The notes below the pieces were generated by a model. It was not told where the DNA came from and ran no database searches. It worked only from the letters and a program-made list of their open reading frames with translations. A program made the translations under genes and the position numbers. Positions 6,392 through 13,624 of a stretch of DNA of 17,795 bases are shown here, in pieces (positions within the stretch are counted from its first letter, which is position 1; each line of letters begins with the position of its first letter). Source of the stretch: Clostridiales bacterium (lineage in GTDB: Bacteria; Bacillota_A; Clostridia; Oscillospirales; Oscillospiraceae). The DNA lies in the NCBI GenBank assembly GCA_019417795.1, contig DXUR01000022.1, positions 1 to 17,795 of the forward strand, written 5' to 3'.

Positions 6392-7093
6392 ATGTCAAAC
6401 ATGGCATGGTCAGAACAGGAACTGGCCAACGCGGCAAAGCGTGTAGCAGAGTCCATGCTTACTTCATTCCCGTCTCCCAGTGAATGCGAACATGTATTTT
6501 CCGATGATTTTGAACATAGCATGGAGATATTACGAAAAAAAAGCAAGCGTAGGGTTGTTGCGCATAAAATATGGCAGCGGGCTGCGGTAATATTAATTGT
6601 GACGATTCTGTCTGTCAGCACATGGCTGACAGTTGATATACAGGCAAGAGAGCGCGCCTTCCAATGGATAAAAGAAATCTACGAGAGCATAACGATCTAT
6701 CTTTTCAATAGCGAAGATAATGAAATAGATCACATCTGTTATGAGCCGTCGTGGATACCGGACGGATTTTCGCTGGTAGATAACTATCAAGATAGCGATT
6801 ATTGTCTTCGCGTATATGCCAACGATACCGGAGAAAAAATGTTTTCTGTTGAATATACCTTGATGCAGCATACCAGCATGAGCACAACAGCACAGGAGTA
6901 TAGCGAAGTAGTCAAAGTCGATATCAACGGAATTCCAGCAGATTTATACATTGGCAATGAAACTTCACCAGAAAAAGCTTTAATATGGGTGGACGAAGCG
7001 AATCAGGTTGTGTTTAATATACAGGGAAATATCAGCAACGAGGACATAGTGCACATAGCGCAATCCCTTATTTTGTCGATTCCTACAAAATAA
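6392..7093 (+). CDS. Membrane anti-sigma factor with DUF4367-like domain
   Basis: This 233-residue single-pass membrane protein is predicted to hold the adjacent ECF factor. The ATG at 6392 is preferred because AAGGAG (6377-6382) lies 9 bases upstream; the ATG at 6383 abuts that site. Residues about 1-65 are cytoplasmic and helical. A membrane helix follows at about 67-88 (VILIVTILSVSTWLTV). The outer part has the pattern YEPSWIPDGFSLVDNYQ and later INGIPADLYIG and WVDEANQVVFNI, matching DUF4367 domains found outside the membrane in clostridial anti-sigma proteins. The outer domain probably senses an envelope signal. No zinc-type HxxxCxxC motif is visible, so it is not a classic ZAS anti-sigma. 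The gene is part of the sigma operon. Confidence 0.78.
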   Translation: MSNMAWSEQELANAAKRVAESMLTSFPSPSECEHVFSDDFEHSMEILRKKSKRRVVAHKIWQRAAVILIVTILSVSTWLTVDIQARERAFQWIKEIYESITIYLFNSEDNEIDHICYEPSWIPDGFSLVDNYQDSDYCLRVYANDTGEKMFSVEYTLMQHTSMSTTAQEYSEVVKVDINGIPADLYIGNETSPEKALIWVDEANQVVFNIQGNISNEDIVHIAQSLILSIPTK

Positions 7094-7123
7094 TAAAATC
7101 ATGTAATTATGGTGTCCAAAAAG

Positions 7124-7171
7124 CACCCCCTTTCTCCGTTCTAATGCTTAGAAAAATAGAGAAAGGGGGTG
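7124..7171 (+). promoter_or_regulatory. 13-bp inverted repeat covering the RBS of the first secreted protein
   Basis: CACCCCCTTTCTC (7124-7136) pairs perfectly with GAGAAAGGGGGTG (7159-7171) over a 22-base loop. The right arm contains the Shine-Dalgarno GAAAGGGGG (7161-7169) of the gene starting at 7177, 7 bases on. When folded in mRNA the ribosome site would be closed. No T-run follows on the + strand, so it is unlikely to be an ordinary terminator there. On the minus strand the hairpin is followed by GCTTTTTGG, but no minus-strand gene needs ending here. Confidence 0.65.
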
Positions 7172-7176
7172 TATTT

Positions 7177-7527
7177 ATGAAAAAAAAGACGATTTCTCTC
7201 ATCCTTGCATTGATCCTGTTGTTATCCTGCTCCGCGACAGCGCAAGCTACATCCGTACAAGCAGCTACGCCGTCGGCTTCAATCACCATCAATGGAACAA
7301 CAGCTACATGCAGAGTGTCTATCGCCAAGCCTGGAAAAACCATCCATGCAACACTTCAATTATGGCAAGGCCGTACGATGATCGACTCCTGGAGCGGTAA
7401 CGGGACATCGTATCTGCTTATCACAGGCTCTCATGAGGTAACAAAAGGGAAAACATATACAGTAAAAGTAGTATGCACAGTTGATGGGCAAAGCTTTTAT
7501 GTGAATCCCGCTACTGCAACAGCATAA
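7177..7527 (+). CDS. Small secreted beta-rich protein of unknown function
   Basis: This 116-residue protein has a clear signal peptide (MKKKTISLILALILLLSC, then an Ala-rich cleavage region ending near residue 29, SVQA). The LLSC segment could be read as a weak lipobox, but L at -2 is unusual. The mature part is about 87 residues, Thr/Ser/Val-rich and probably an Ig-like beta sandwich (SITINGTTATCRVSI, then HATLQLWQGRTMIDSW, then GKTYTVKVVCTVDG). Two cysteines in it (CRV and VCT) could form a disulfide. The start at 7177 uses GAAAGGGGG, which is buried in an inverted repeat; the in-frame ATG at 7144 lies in the hairpin loop with no ribosome site. It follows the anti-sigma gene by 83 bases and is a likely target of the sigma factor. 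I do not recognise a named family. Confidence 0.75.
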   Translation: MKKKTISLILALILLLSCSATAQATSVQAATPSASITINGTTATCRVSIAKPGKTIHATLQLWQGRTMIDSWSGNGTSYLLITGSHEVTKGKTYTVKVVCTVDGQSFYVNPATATA

Positions 7528-7536
7528 TAGGTAACT

Positions 7537-7565
7537 TGTAATATAGATGAATATTCTATATTACA
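7537..7565 (+). repeat. 10-bp AT-rich inverted repeat between the secreted-protein genes
   Basis: TGTAATATAG (7537-7546) and CTATATTACA (7556-7565) are perfectly complementary, with a 9-base loop, starting 10 bases after the stop of the first secreted protein. No T-run follows. It could be a weak terminator or processing hairpin, or an operator dyad upstream of the next gene. Confidence 0.5.
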
Positions 7566-7582
7566 GTCCATGTATACAGCGG

Positions 7583-7610
7583 TTGACAGAACGAGGGTGA
7601 TTCCAATGAT
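7583..7610 (+). promoter_or_regulatory. Possible promoter before the second secreted protein
   Basis: A perfect TTGACA (7583-7588) is followed after 16 bases by AATGAT (7605-7610), a four-of-six match to TATAAT; TTTAAT at 7610-7615 is a poorer-spaced alternative. The 146-base gap before the next gene and the hairpin just upstream fit an internal promoter. Confidence 0.4.
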
Positions 7611-7673
7611 TTAATCATATTAATTACATAAGTACATAAGAAACCCAAACATGTACAAAGAAAGGAAATAAAA

Positions 7674-8117
7674 ATGAAGAAGATTATTGCCTTGATTATG
7701 GCGTTTCTCGTATGCGCAGCAATGGCTGTTCCTGCGTTTGCATCTACAGCCGACACAACAATCACTGGTTTTAGTGTAAATGTGTATTCCTACCATCGTC
7801 TTACACCCAGAACAAAAGATGATTCATCAGCTGTGTATTTTTATTATCGTGACGGAAAGCGCGATCACATCAGAGCAAGAGCCCTTGGTGGATCCGCACA
7901 AAACGGATCGATGAATAACTGTACTGTATCTGGCGGAACTCGCGTGAATTATGTGACATGTCACAACGGGAATAAGTACAGTATCCATTCCTTCATTAAT
8001 GAGGACGGCTATCGCTGGGCAACGCTCTCCTTCTCGTGCCCCAATCTTTTTGGTGAAACCATGTCCGGTGAATGGAGCCCTGATAGCGCAAACTCGTATA
8101 AGGATGCAACGCCCTGA
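7674..8117 (+). CDS. Small secreted protein, possible peptide substrate of the adjacent ABC system
   Basis: This 147-residue protein has a textbook signal peptide (MKKIIALIMAFLVCAAMAV, cleavage after AFA near residue 23). The mature chain is rich in Tyr, Ser, Asn and Arg, with FYYRDGKRDHIRARALGG, two further cysteines in the middle (NNC, TCH), SFSC near the end, and a C-terminal GEWSPDSANSYKD. Small secreted proteins ending in a similar Trp-containing motif occur next to bacteriocin-type ABC transporters, for example DUF2712-like or lactococcin-972-like families. I cannot assign it to one of them. AAAGGAAAT at 7661-7669 supports the start. The first permease begins 71 bases after its stop. 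It shares no visible similarity with the preceding secreted protein. A toxin, signal peptide or structural surface protein are all possible. Confidence 0.72.
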   Translation: MKKIIALIMAFLVCAAMAVPAFASTADTTITGFSVNVYSYHRLTPRTKDDSSAVYFYYRDGKRDHIRARALGGSAQNGSMNNCTVSGGTRVNYVTCHNGNKYSIHSFINEDGYRWATLSFSCPNLFGETMSGEWSPDSANSYKDATP

Positions 8118-8188
8118 CAGTAAATCAAATACAAAGCATTCAAAACAAGCCGAGATGGAGCAGTAAACATTAGCGGAGGAATAACATA

Positions 8189-9031
8189 ATGGGGAACTGT
8201 ATTAGAACCGAAATGTGGAAAGCATTTCACAACAAAATGATGCGCAGTGCATTGCTGATCGGTTTTATTCTTGTCATAGCTGATTTGGTTCAAACTGCAA
8301 TTACCGTCAGTGACTTAGGCGCATCCTATGCACATTCCCCGGGCGGATATGATGGGTGCAGCTTATTTGTCAATTGGATCGGCGTCAACGGAGTCACCGT
8401 CGGGGCTGTAGTCTTCTATGCCGTTTGGCCATTTTTGGCTGCTATGCCTTATGGGTGGTCATTGTATGAGGACAACAGGTCTCATATGACAAATAATATT
8501 CTTACCAGAGTTCCGTATTCTCAATACTTAACAGCCAAAATGGCGGCTGTATTTGTTAGTGGCGGCATTGCTATTGCATTGCCGGTAACTGCGGATCTGT
8601 TTGCATCTGCGATGATATGTCCCGCCTGTATTCCTCGGGTCACGCTGCCTATTACAGGATTCTGTTCGGGTACAGCCTTTTTGGCGAAGCTATACTATAC
8701 TCACCCTTGGCTGCATGCAATCATCTGGTGTGTTATTGAGTTTTTCTGGGGCGGCGTTGCTGCCAGTTTGTGCATTATCGTCGGACATAAGGTAAAACAT
8801 CGATTCTTTGTGATAGCAACTCCACTTCTGCTGTTCCTATTACTTGATTTCATTACCCCCATGCTTGCCGACGCAATGAACTGGTATATAGAGCTCTCGC
8901 CTTTAAGGCTGTGCAATTTGGCAAGTACAAATCCAAGCCCCACATGGATCGTACTTGTGGAACTTATTCTCTTGACATTCGTATCTGTTCTTGCGGGGAT
9001 ATATAGGAAATACAGACATGAGGTTTTATAG
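8189..9031 (+). CDS. ABC-2-like transporter permease, first subunit
   Basis: This 280-residue integral membrane protein has about six hydrophobic helices (approximate residues 20-38, 70-92, 117-142, 178-200, 206-226 and 253-271). The soluble N-terminus contains EMWKAFHNKMM, like ABC-2 permeases of the bacitracin/lantibiotic-immunity type. The segment YEDNRSHMTNNILTRVPYSQYLTAK between helices 2 and 3 resembles the conserved cytoplasmic loop of such permeases. CGGAGGA (8174-8180) supports the ATG. It overlaps the second permease gene by 14 bases, and the ATPase follows, so the three probably form one transporter. Its substrate is unknown; the neighbouring secreted proteins are obvious candidates, or it is an immunity pump. 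It ends with TAG, which shows that UAG is a normal stop in this genome. Confidence 0.75.
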   Translation: MGNCIRTEMWKAFHNKMMRSALLIGFILVIADLVQTAITVSDLGASYAHSPGGYDGCSLFVNWIGVNGVTVGAVVFYAVWPFLAAMPYGWSLYEDNRSHMTNNILTRVPYSQYLTAKMAAVFVSGGIAIALPVTADLFASAMICPACIPRVTLPITGFCSGTAFLAKLYYTHPWLHAIIWCVIEFFWGGVAASLCIIVGHKVKHRFFVIATPLLLFLLLDFITPMLADAMNWYIELSPLRLCNLASTNPSPTWIVLVELILLTFVSVLAGIYRKYRHEVL

Positions 9032-9866
9032 GCTGTTGCGCTATGATCTGCGGCAGGGATTGCAAAGGAGAAACTATCTGATTGCCACTCTCCTCTTTTC
9101 CATGCGCTTATTCGCAGTATATCGCTCTGTGCAATTCTATTGCCATGTGGAATCCATTTCAAGCCGGGGTTCAATTGGCGACTATATGCTGTGTCTATTT
9201 CGTGGCATGGCAATCATACAACACGGCTCTATGGAAGAAAAGGTGTCGATCCCCATCGAATGGCTGATTGTGTGCGGCTTTTGCCTGTATATAACAGCAG
9301 CATATCCTGCGCAAGGTATCAGTGTACAAGGTCAGCAAGTTTTCCTACGCACATCGCGTGTGAAATGGTGGCTGTCTAAGTGTATATGGTGCATAGCAAG
9401 CTGTACTTTATACTTTGCCTGTGAAATGATTGCCATAATAGGCACAGCGATTCTAACACCCGTTACCTTCGGCCTGAACAACACGCCCGAAATCACCGCA
9501 TTCTTGTTTTCGGAGGTCTTGTGTGGAGAGACAATTTCACTCACGCCGGCAAGTGTTATCCTATACGCTTTGCTCCTTCCGTTTGTGACGCTTACGGCCG
9601 TATGTATGCTGCAAACACTCTTAAACCTTGTGGCCCGTCCGGCCATCAGCTTTCTAATATGCTTTGTCACATATATTGCTGCCGCATATTTCCCTATTGA
9701 ATGGTTGGTCGGCAACGGAGCGATGGTGATGCGATACCAGCTTTTTGATGCAAATGGATTGAGTTATCGTAAAGAACTGGTGTTTACACTGCTACTGTTG
9801 CTCTTATCAATAGGCGCAGGATATTTACTGATACAAAGAAAAGACCTCATATCTCTTGAAAAATAG
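9018..9866 (+). CDS. ABC transporter permease, second subunit
   Basis: This 282-residue polytopic membrane protein begins MRFYRLLRYDLRQGL, a short cytoplasmic lead like that of its partner. Several hydrophobic helices follow: WLIVCGFCLYITAAYPA, a long one ending CEMIAIIGTAIL, a block around VILYALLLPFVTLTAVCML, FLICFVTYIAAAYF and a C-terminal LLLLLLSIGAGYLLI. The ATG at 9018 sits inside the end of the first permease gene, with AGGAAAT just upstream, so translation is coupled; a TTG at 9007-9009 or further up would add only a few residues. It ends QRKDLISLEK, 12 bases before the ATPase start. The two permeases differ strongly in sequence, indicating a heterodimeric membrane domain. The protein also ends with TAG. 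Confidence 0.72.
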   Translation: MRFYRLLRYDLRQGLQRRNYLIATLLFSMRLFAVYRSVQFYCHVESISSRGSIGDYMLCLFRGMAIIQHGSMEEKVSIPIEWLIVCGFCLYITAAYPAQGISVQGQQVFLRTSRVKWWLSKCIWCIASCTLYFACEMIAIIGTAILTPVTFGLNNTPEITAFLFSEVLCGETISLTPASVILYALLLPFVTLTAVCMLQTLLNLVARPAISFLICFVTYIAAAYFPIEWLVGNGAMVMRYQLFDANGLSYRKELVFTLLLLLLSIGAGYLLIQRKDLISLEK

Positions 9867-9878
9867 GACGGTGATACG

Positions 9879-10520
9879 ATGAATATTGTGGTGGATCATG
9901 TCACAAAAACCATTCACGGAGCGGTCGTGCTGCAAGACATCAGTTTGAATTTTGAAAGCGGAAAAGTCTACGGATTGCAAGGGGAAAATGGATCGGGTAA
10001 AACGATGCTTTTACGTCTGATGTGTGGGTTGATCTATGCAACAGAGGGCAGTGTTTCAGTAAATGATCGCCGCCTGGGGAAGGATTTGGATTTCCCTGAA
10101 TCTGTGGGCGTGATGATCGAGAGTCCCGCATTTATTGACGAGTATACCGGGCAAAAAAATCTGGAGCTGCTTGCCGGTCTAAAACAGCTGATTTCGGCTT
10201 CCGACATCCATAACACCCTGCAGGCGGTTGGCCTGGACCCGAATGATAAACGGACTTTCAAAAAATATTCATTAGGCATGAAGCAACGCCTGGGTATTGC
10301 TGCAGCCTTGATGGAAAAGCCCGATCTACTGATTTTGGATGAACCAACAAATGCACTGGATGAGCAGGGCGTTGCTATGATCGCACAGTTGATCCGTAAA
10401 GAATGTCAGTGCGGTGCATTAGTGGTCGTTGCGTGTCATGATGCTGACTTTGTGCAGAGTGTATCGGATGTTGTTATTCAAATACAAGCGGGAAGGGTAA
10501 CATCGGTGATAGGCAAATGA
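9879..10520 (+). CDS. ABC transporter ATP-binding protein
   Basis: This 213-residue nucleotide-binding protein should power the two preceding permeases at the membrane. Walker A is GENGSGKT (about residues 36-43), the signature motif is YSLGMKQR (a SGG/LSGGQ variant with SLGMKQR, typical of export and immunity ABC-2 systems), Walker B is LLILDEPTNALD, and the H-loop histidine is in VVACHDADF. The short length with no C-terminal extension and the LGMKQR signature place it with drug, bacteriocin or lantibiotic-immunity ABC ATPases rather than importers. The upstream AGGACGGTG (9865-9873) is a fair ribosome site. Its stop overlaps the next ATG by 4 bases (ATGA). All catalytic motifs look intact. 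Confidence 0.92.
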   Translation: MNIVVDHVTKTIHGAVVLQDISLNFESGKVYGLQGENGSGKTMLLRLMCGLIYATEGSVSVNDRRLGKDLDFPESVGVMIESPAFIDEYTGQKNLELLAGLKQLISASDIHNTLQAVGLDPNDKRTFKKYSLGMKQRLGIAAALMEKPDLLILDEPTNALDEQGVAMIAQLIRKECQCGALVVVACHDADFVQSVSDVVIQIQAGRVTSVIGK

Positions 10521-11131
10521 AAGGCAAAAAGAAATTCTGGCTGATTTTCTCCGTTGCGGCAGTAGTGCTCTTTGTTTGGATGATCCGCTATAAAGCTATT
10601 AATCAGGATTATCGTCGACGATGGTCTGCCAATACAGAGAAGACATACTCCGTTGGAGAAATCGTTCCTATTGCGCCGGATTTTGTAGGGTATAATTTGG
10701 CGGCTGAAGGCTATATGCTTCAGGTCAACCGTTTTGAAATTGTAGATTATCGTGCCTATACTTCCGCCTTGCAGTATGACGGAACCGATCGAAGTCGAAT
10801 TCCCGATAAGATTGCGTTGGTTAGCGTTACTGTTTCTCAGCAGAATAGTTCCGCAGAAGGATTCCCTTTAACGGAACTATCATTATACACCACGGATATG
10901 CTCATGAATATGGATTGGGATCTCTTGGGCGTGGTTAATCCTATATTGGACGGTGCTACCGGAATTCGGTTACAGGATGGCGCCTCATGTGATATTTTGC
11001 TGCCATTTGATCTGTATAGATATCGATTCACGTCCTCTGAATGGAATGGTTTAGAGCAAAGCAGTATCTGGCTGCAAGTGACAAATTATCCTACCAGAAA
11101 AATCATTCAAGTGAATATAGGTGAGGAGTAA
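10517..11131 (+). CDS. Membrane-anchored extracytoplasmic protein linked to the ABC transporter
   Basis: This 204-residue protein has a basic N-terminus (MKGKKKF) and one hydrophobic helix (about residues 7-22, WLIFSVAAVVLFVWMI) that is followed by polar sequence without a clear cleavage site, so it is probably a type II membrane-anchored protein. The outer part is beta-rich: TYSVGEIVPI, then YMLQVNRFEIVDY, then KIALVSVTVS and TELSLYT, ending IIQVNIGEE. It resembles small 'DUF5028'-like accessory proteins that accompany ABC exporters, but I am not certain of the family. Four-base overlap with the ATPase gene indicates tight coupling. It may act as an immunity, substrate-binding or assembly factor. 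It is the last gene of the cluster; a strong terminator begins 60 bases after its stop. Confidence 0.68.
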   Translation: MKGKKKFWLIFSVAAVVLFVWMIRYKAINQDYRRRWSANTEKTYSVGEIVPIAPDFVGYNLAAEGYMLQVNRFEIVDYRAYTSALQYDGTDRSRIPDKIALVSVTVSQQNSSAEGFPLTELSLYTTDMLMNMDWDLLGVVNPILDGATGIRLQDGASCDILLPFDLYRYRFTSSEWNGLEQSSIWLQVTNYPTRKIIQVNIGEE

Positions 11132-11190
11132 CTGTAGTTCCGGATTTTCGTATTACTAAATAGCTGCTGCCATCCCTTATCTGTGCATTA

Positions 11191-11235
11191 GTAGAACATA
11201 CACCATCCCGCAAGGGTAGTGTATGTTCTACTTTT
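11191..11235 (+). terminator. Terminator of the sigma/ABC cluster
   Basis: GTAGAACATACAC (11191-11203) pairs perfectly over 13 bases with GTGTATGTTCTAC (11219-11231), and TTTT follows. The loop contains a further small ATCCCGCAAGGGTA fold. It lies 60 bases after the last gene and cleanly ends the operon. Confidence 0.85.
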
Positions 11236-11396
11236 ACAATATTGACAATTTTGGCTGCTGTTTTACAGACTGAGTCATAACGGATTCTTCCGGGACTCTC
11301 GTGAGGATAAGGTACAATAAGGTTCCTGCAAGACGAACCGATTGGGTTTATCGATATTTCTGTGGATAAATTCAAACTGTGAAATACCAGAACGGC

Positions 11397-11442
11397 AATG
11401 GAAGCGCTCCGTTCCCTAAAAGGGATGCGGGGCGCTTCCATT
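11397..11442. repeat. Long hairpin without T-run near the right end of the AT-rich module
   Basis: AATGGAAGCGC (11397-11407) pairs perfectly with GCGCTTCCATT (11432-11442). The interior also folds (TTCCCT against AGGGA around a short A-rich loop), making a long interrupted stem. Neither side has a T-run. It could be a weak bidirectional terminator for the converging units, a remnant of a mobile-element end, or a structured RNA. Confidence 0.5.
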
Positions 11443-11544
11443 ATATCCTTTCCTGCGCCAATGCTTCTGCCTGAGTGGATATGGGCCTGCTCTTATGTTT
11501 CACGCTGGATATAAATCGTTTTAGAGGTACAGGTGTTTGAGCTT

Positions 11545-12510
11545 TTAGCTGCCCAGAGCGTTTGCCAGCATCATTTTATATCTATCCACAACCGTAACCG
11601 GACCTATTATCTTAATATCCCCATTGAACTGGAATACCCAGCCCAAAAAGGTTTGGCTGACGGACACCTTGGCTACTGCCTTAAAATGGGCATAGTCTAA
11701 CGGTGCTGTCTCTACATCGTCTCCAAATCGGTCAATGATATAGTTCATCATATCGTTTTTGCAAAGCAGGGTGACCGTTTCCGTAGAACCGTCATACATA
11801 TCAAATACCTGACGAGTAAATTCCGGCAGATTGAAATCAGCGGGCTTCTCAACTGCATCAGCCGTTAAAATATTGACTTCTTTCATTCGGTCTACACGGA
11901 AAGTGCCGATTTTCTGATGCTTCTCGCTGTATCCTACGGCGTAATAATGATCTTCATTCCATACCAGAAAGTATGGAGAAAAGTGGTAGCGTTTGCCGCC
12001 ATTATTGGGGACTTCCTTGCGATGCTGATCGAAATGGAAGTAGCGAAATGAAATTTGTTTTCCATGGTTGATGGCCGTATTGATGTTATCTACCAGATAG
12101 CATATCTGCTCATTGAACGACTTGACCCGTTCGGAGACATACAGATTGCTTTTTAACTCCGCAGCCTGGTATATGCTGCTCATCCGGGAGAGCTTTTCGA
12201 TAAGCTCTGCGCTTTTCTTGGCTGTAATAAACTTAGAGGATTCCACGGCATCGATCAGTAGCTTCAATTCCGGCAGCGTAAGCAGGTGACTGCGCAAAGA
12301 ATAGCGATTTTCCCGGCTACGCTCCTCCTCAATGTCAATGCCAATGTCACAGAGCTTCTGAATATCCCCGGGTATAGTCTTCCGGTCGCAGCGAATATCA
12401 TTCTCCCGCAAGTATGTAAGGATATCCCCGGTCGTGGCATAATGCTCGGCATCTGTTTTTAGCCAAAGATATTGCAAAATATATAGGAGTCTGCTCTTAG
12501 ACTCAGCCAT
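11545..12510 (-). CDS. WYL-domain transcriptional regulator
   Basis: This is a 321-residue regulator. The N-terminal DeoR/HTH_11-type helix-turn-helix (residues about 5-65) reads SRLLYILQYLWLKTDAEH, then DILTYLRENDIRCDRKTIPGDI. A WYL domain follows at about 140-220 (KQISFRYFHFD, then YHFSPYFLVWNEDHYYAVG and FRVDRMKEV), then a C-terminal WCX extension. WYL domains bind ligands, in some cases nucleic acids. The start is set at 12510 because GGGGTGG lies just upstream on the minus strand; an extension to 12579 would run through the preceding hairpin. It transcribes towards the sigma/ABC cluster and away from the dockerin gene, and ends 309 bases from the ABC terminator. WYL regulators often control defence or stress genes, but no target is visible here; it may be monocistronic. 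Confidence 0.88.
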   Translation of the reverse strand: MAESKSRLLYILQYLWLKTDAEHYATTGDILTYLRENDIRCDRKTIPGDIQKLCDIGIDIEEERSRENRYSLRSHLLTLPELKLLIDAVESSKFITAKKSAELIEKLSRMSSIYQAAELKSNLYVSERVKSFNEQICYLVDNINTAINHGKQISFRYFHFDQHRKEVPNNGGKRYHFSPYFLVWNEDHYYAVGYSEKHQKIGTFRVDRMKEVNILTADAVEKPADFNLPEFTRQVFDMYDGSTETVTLLCKNDMMNYIIDRFGDDVETAPLDYAHFKAVAKVSVSQTFLGWVFQFNGDIKIIGPVTVVDRYKMMLANALGS

Positions 12511-12540
12511 ACATCCACCCCATTTTATCAATTCTTCTGT

Positions 12541-12594
12541 GATTATAGAAATGGCCTCCCCTGCTTGCGACAGGGTCAAGCTGGGGAGGTCATT
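12541..12594 (-). terminator. Terminator of the dockerin-protein operon
   Basis: On the minus strand AATGACCTCCCC (12594-12583) pairs with GGGGAGGCCATT (12561-12550), with one wobble pair. The inner loop also folds (GCTTG / CAAGC). The sequence after the stem is TCTATAATC, only modestly T-rich. It lies about 35 bases past the stop at 12629 and before the WYL start. Confidence 0.65.
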
Positions 12595-12628
12595 TCATAT
12601 CCGGGTTATTTCCGTGTACCGCTATGAT

Positions 12629-13624
12629 TTATTGTTCCGCTGGGAACTTTGTGATGTTGCCTAAGTAGTACTGGCAGACCATCATGGCGTCGGAGACATC
12701 CATGGTGCCGTCGCCGTTTACATCGGCGGCTTTTTTCTGCGTATCTGTCGGGGTAACATTGCCCAGATAGATTTGGCAGATCAGCATGGCATCGGAGACA
12801 TCAATGATGCCATCTGCATTTACATCACCGTATTTGACTGCACTCTGATCTGCAATGGTCAGGGTCAGGGTGGTCATGGGCTTGTCACAATGGACGCCGT
12901 ATTCCATCTCCAGGGTGTCGCTGTTTTCTCGGTTTTGGTACATGGCGTAGGGGAAGGTGATCTGGAAGTCGGTATCACTGGCCTTCAGCGGCTTATCGGA
13001 CCAGGTGACATACTTTGTCACATCGCGGGTCATGCCGTTGGCGTAGTAGGCCGTTACCTGCATACCGGTGGGGTCGAAGGTATCTTTTACATTGTAGGTC
13101 GTCTTGTCCGGCAGCTTCGTGACCTCGATGCGTTCAATGGTGCTGCCCACGGCCATCAGGTAGGCGGAGTCGTTTTTGAAGTAGATCGTGCCGTACTCAT
13201 CCATGATGGGGCTGCAAATGGCATACTGGGCCTGTGCGCCGCTGGGCGTGAAGATGTTGTAGGGCGTAGTATAGGTCTCCGTCTGGCCGCTGGCCGTGTA
13301 GGTCTCCATGGTCTTCAGAGACACCTCGGTTTGGCCGGGCTTGTCCTCCAGCACCCGGAGCTTGCCGGGGGTGAAGTTATCGAAGAAGTACACATAGACG
13401 CAGCCTGTCTCCTCCATATAGGCCGTGGTCAGAACACCGCTGGTCTGGGGATAGCCGTGGGTGCGCACAGTGTAGGCGATCTCCCAGTTGGGGATGTCGA
13501 TGACCGTAAGGTTATGGCCACTGTATGCGCCGAACTGTGCCGTGCCGGAGATGCCGATATAGGCCCGCCCATTGTAAATGGTGGGTGTGCAGGTGGACAT
13601 GGCGGGATTGGCGGGGGCGTCCGC
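12629..13624 (-). pseudogene. 3' portion of the surface protein after an in-frame amber: propeller end, Ig-like domain, dockerin
   Basis: This is the same frame as the large gene upstream; only the TAG at 13625-13627 separates them. The first codons after the TAG read ADAPANPA, then MSTCTPTIYNGRAYIG, which continues the beta-propeller pattern, so the ATG at 13600 is probably not a real start (no ribosome site is visible there). From that Met the chain is 323 residues. It holds propeller-like repeats to about 165, a Big_3-like Ig domain (YNVKDTFDPTGMQVTAYY, then TRDVTKYVTWS, about 180-255) and a type I dockerin with two Ca-binding repeats at about 259-280 (DVNADGIIDVSDAM) and 293-314 (DVNGDGTMDVSDAM). 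The dockerin would attach the protein to a cohesin on the cell surface or in a complex. If the amber is real and not read through, this domain is lost. Confidence 0.75.

Larger units (their letters stand above)
11132..11544. other. Intergenic region between converging transcription units
   Basis: About 410 bases lie between the + strand ABC cluster and the minus-strand WYL gene. It holds the terminator at 11191-11235 and a long hairpin at 11397-11442, listed separately. A minus-strand open frame (11103-11441) runs through both hairpins, has no ribosome site and looks non-coding. No other gene is visible. Confidence 0.6.

Noticed and set aside
12659..12834. DNA repeat in the dockerin region as a mobile or CRISPR-like repeat
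   Set aside because: The two similar stretches encode the two Ca-binding repeats normal for a type I dockerin.
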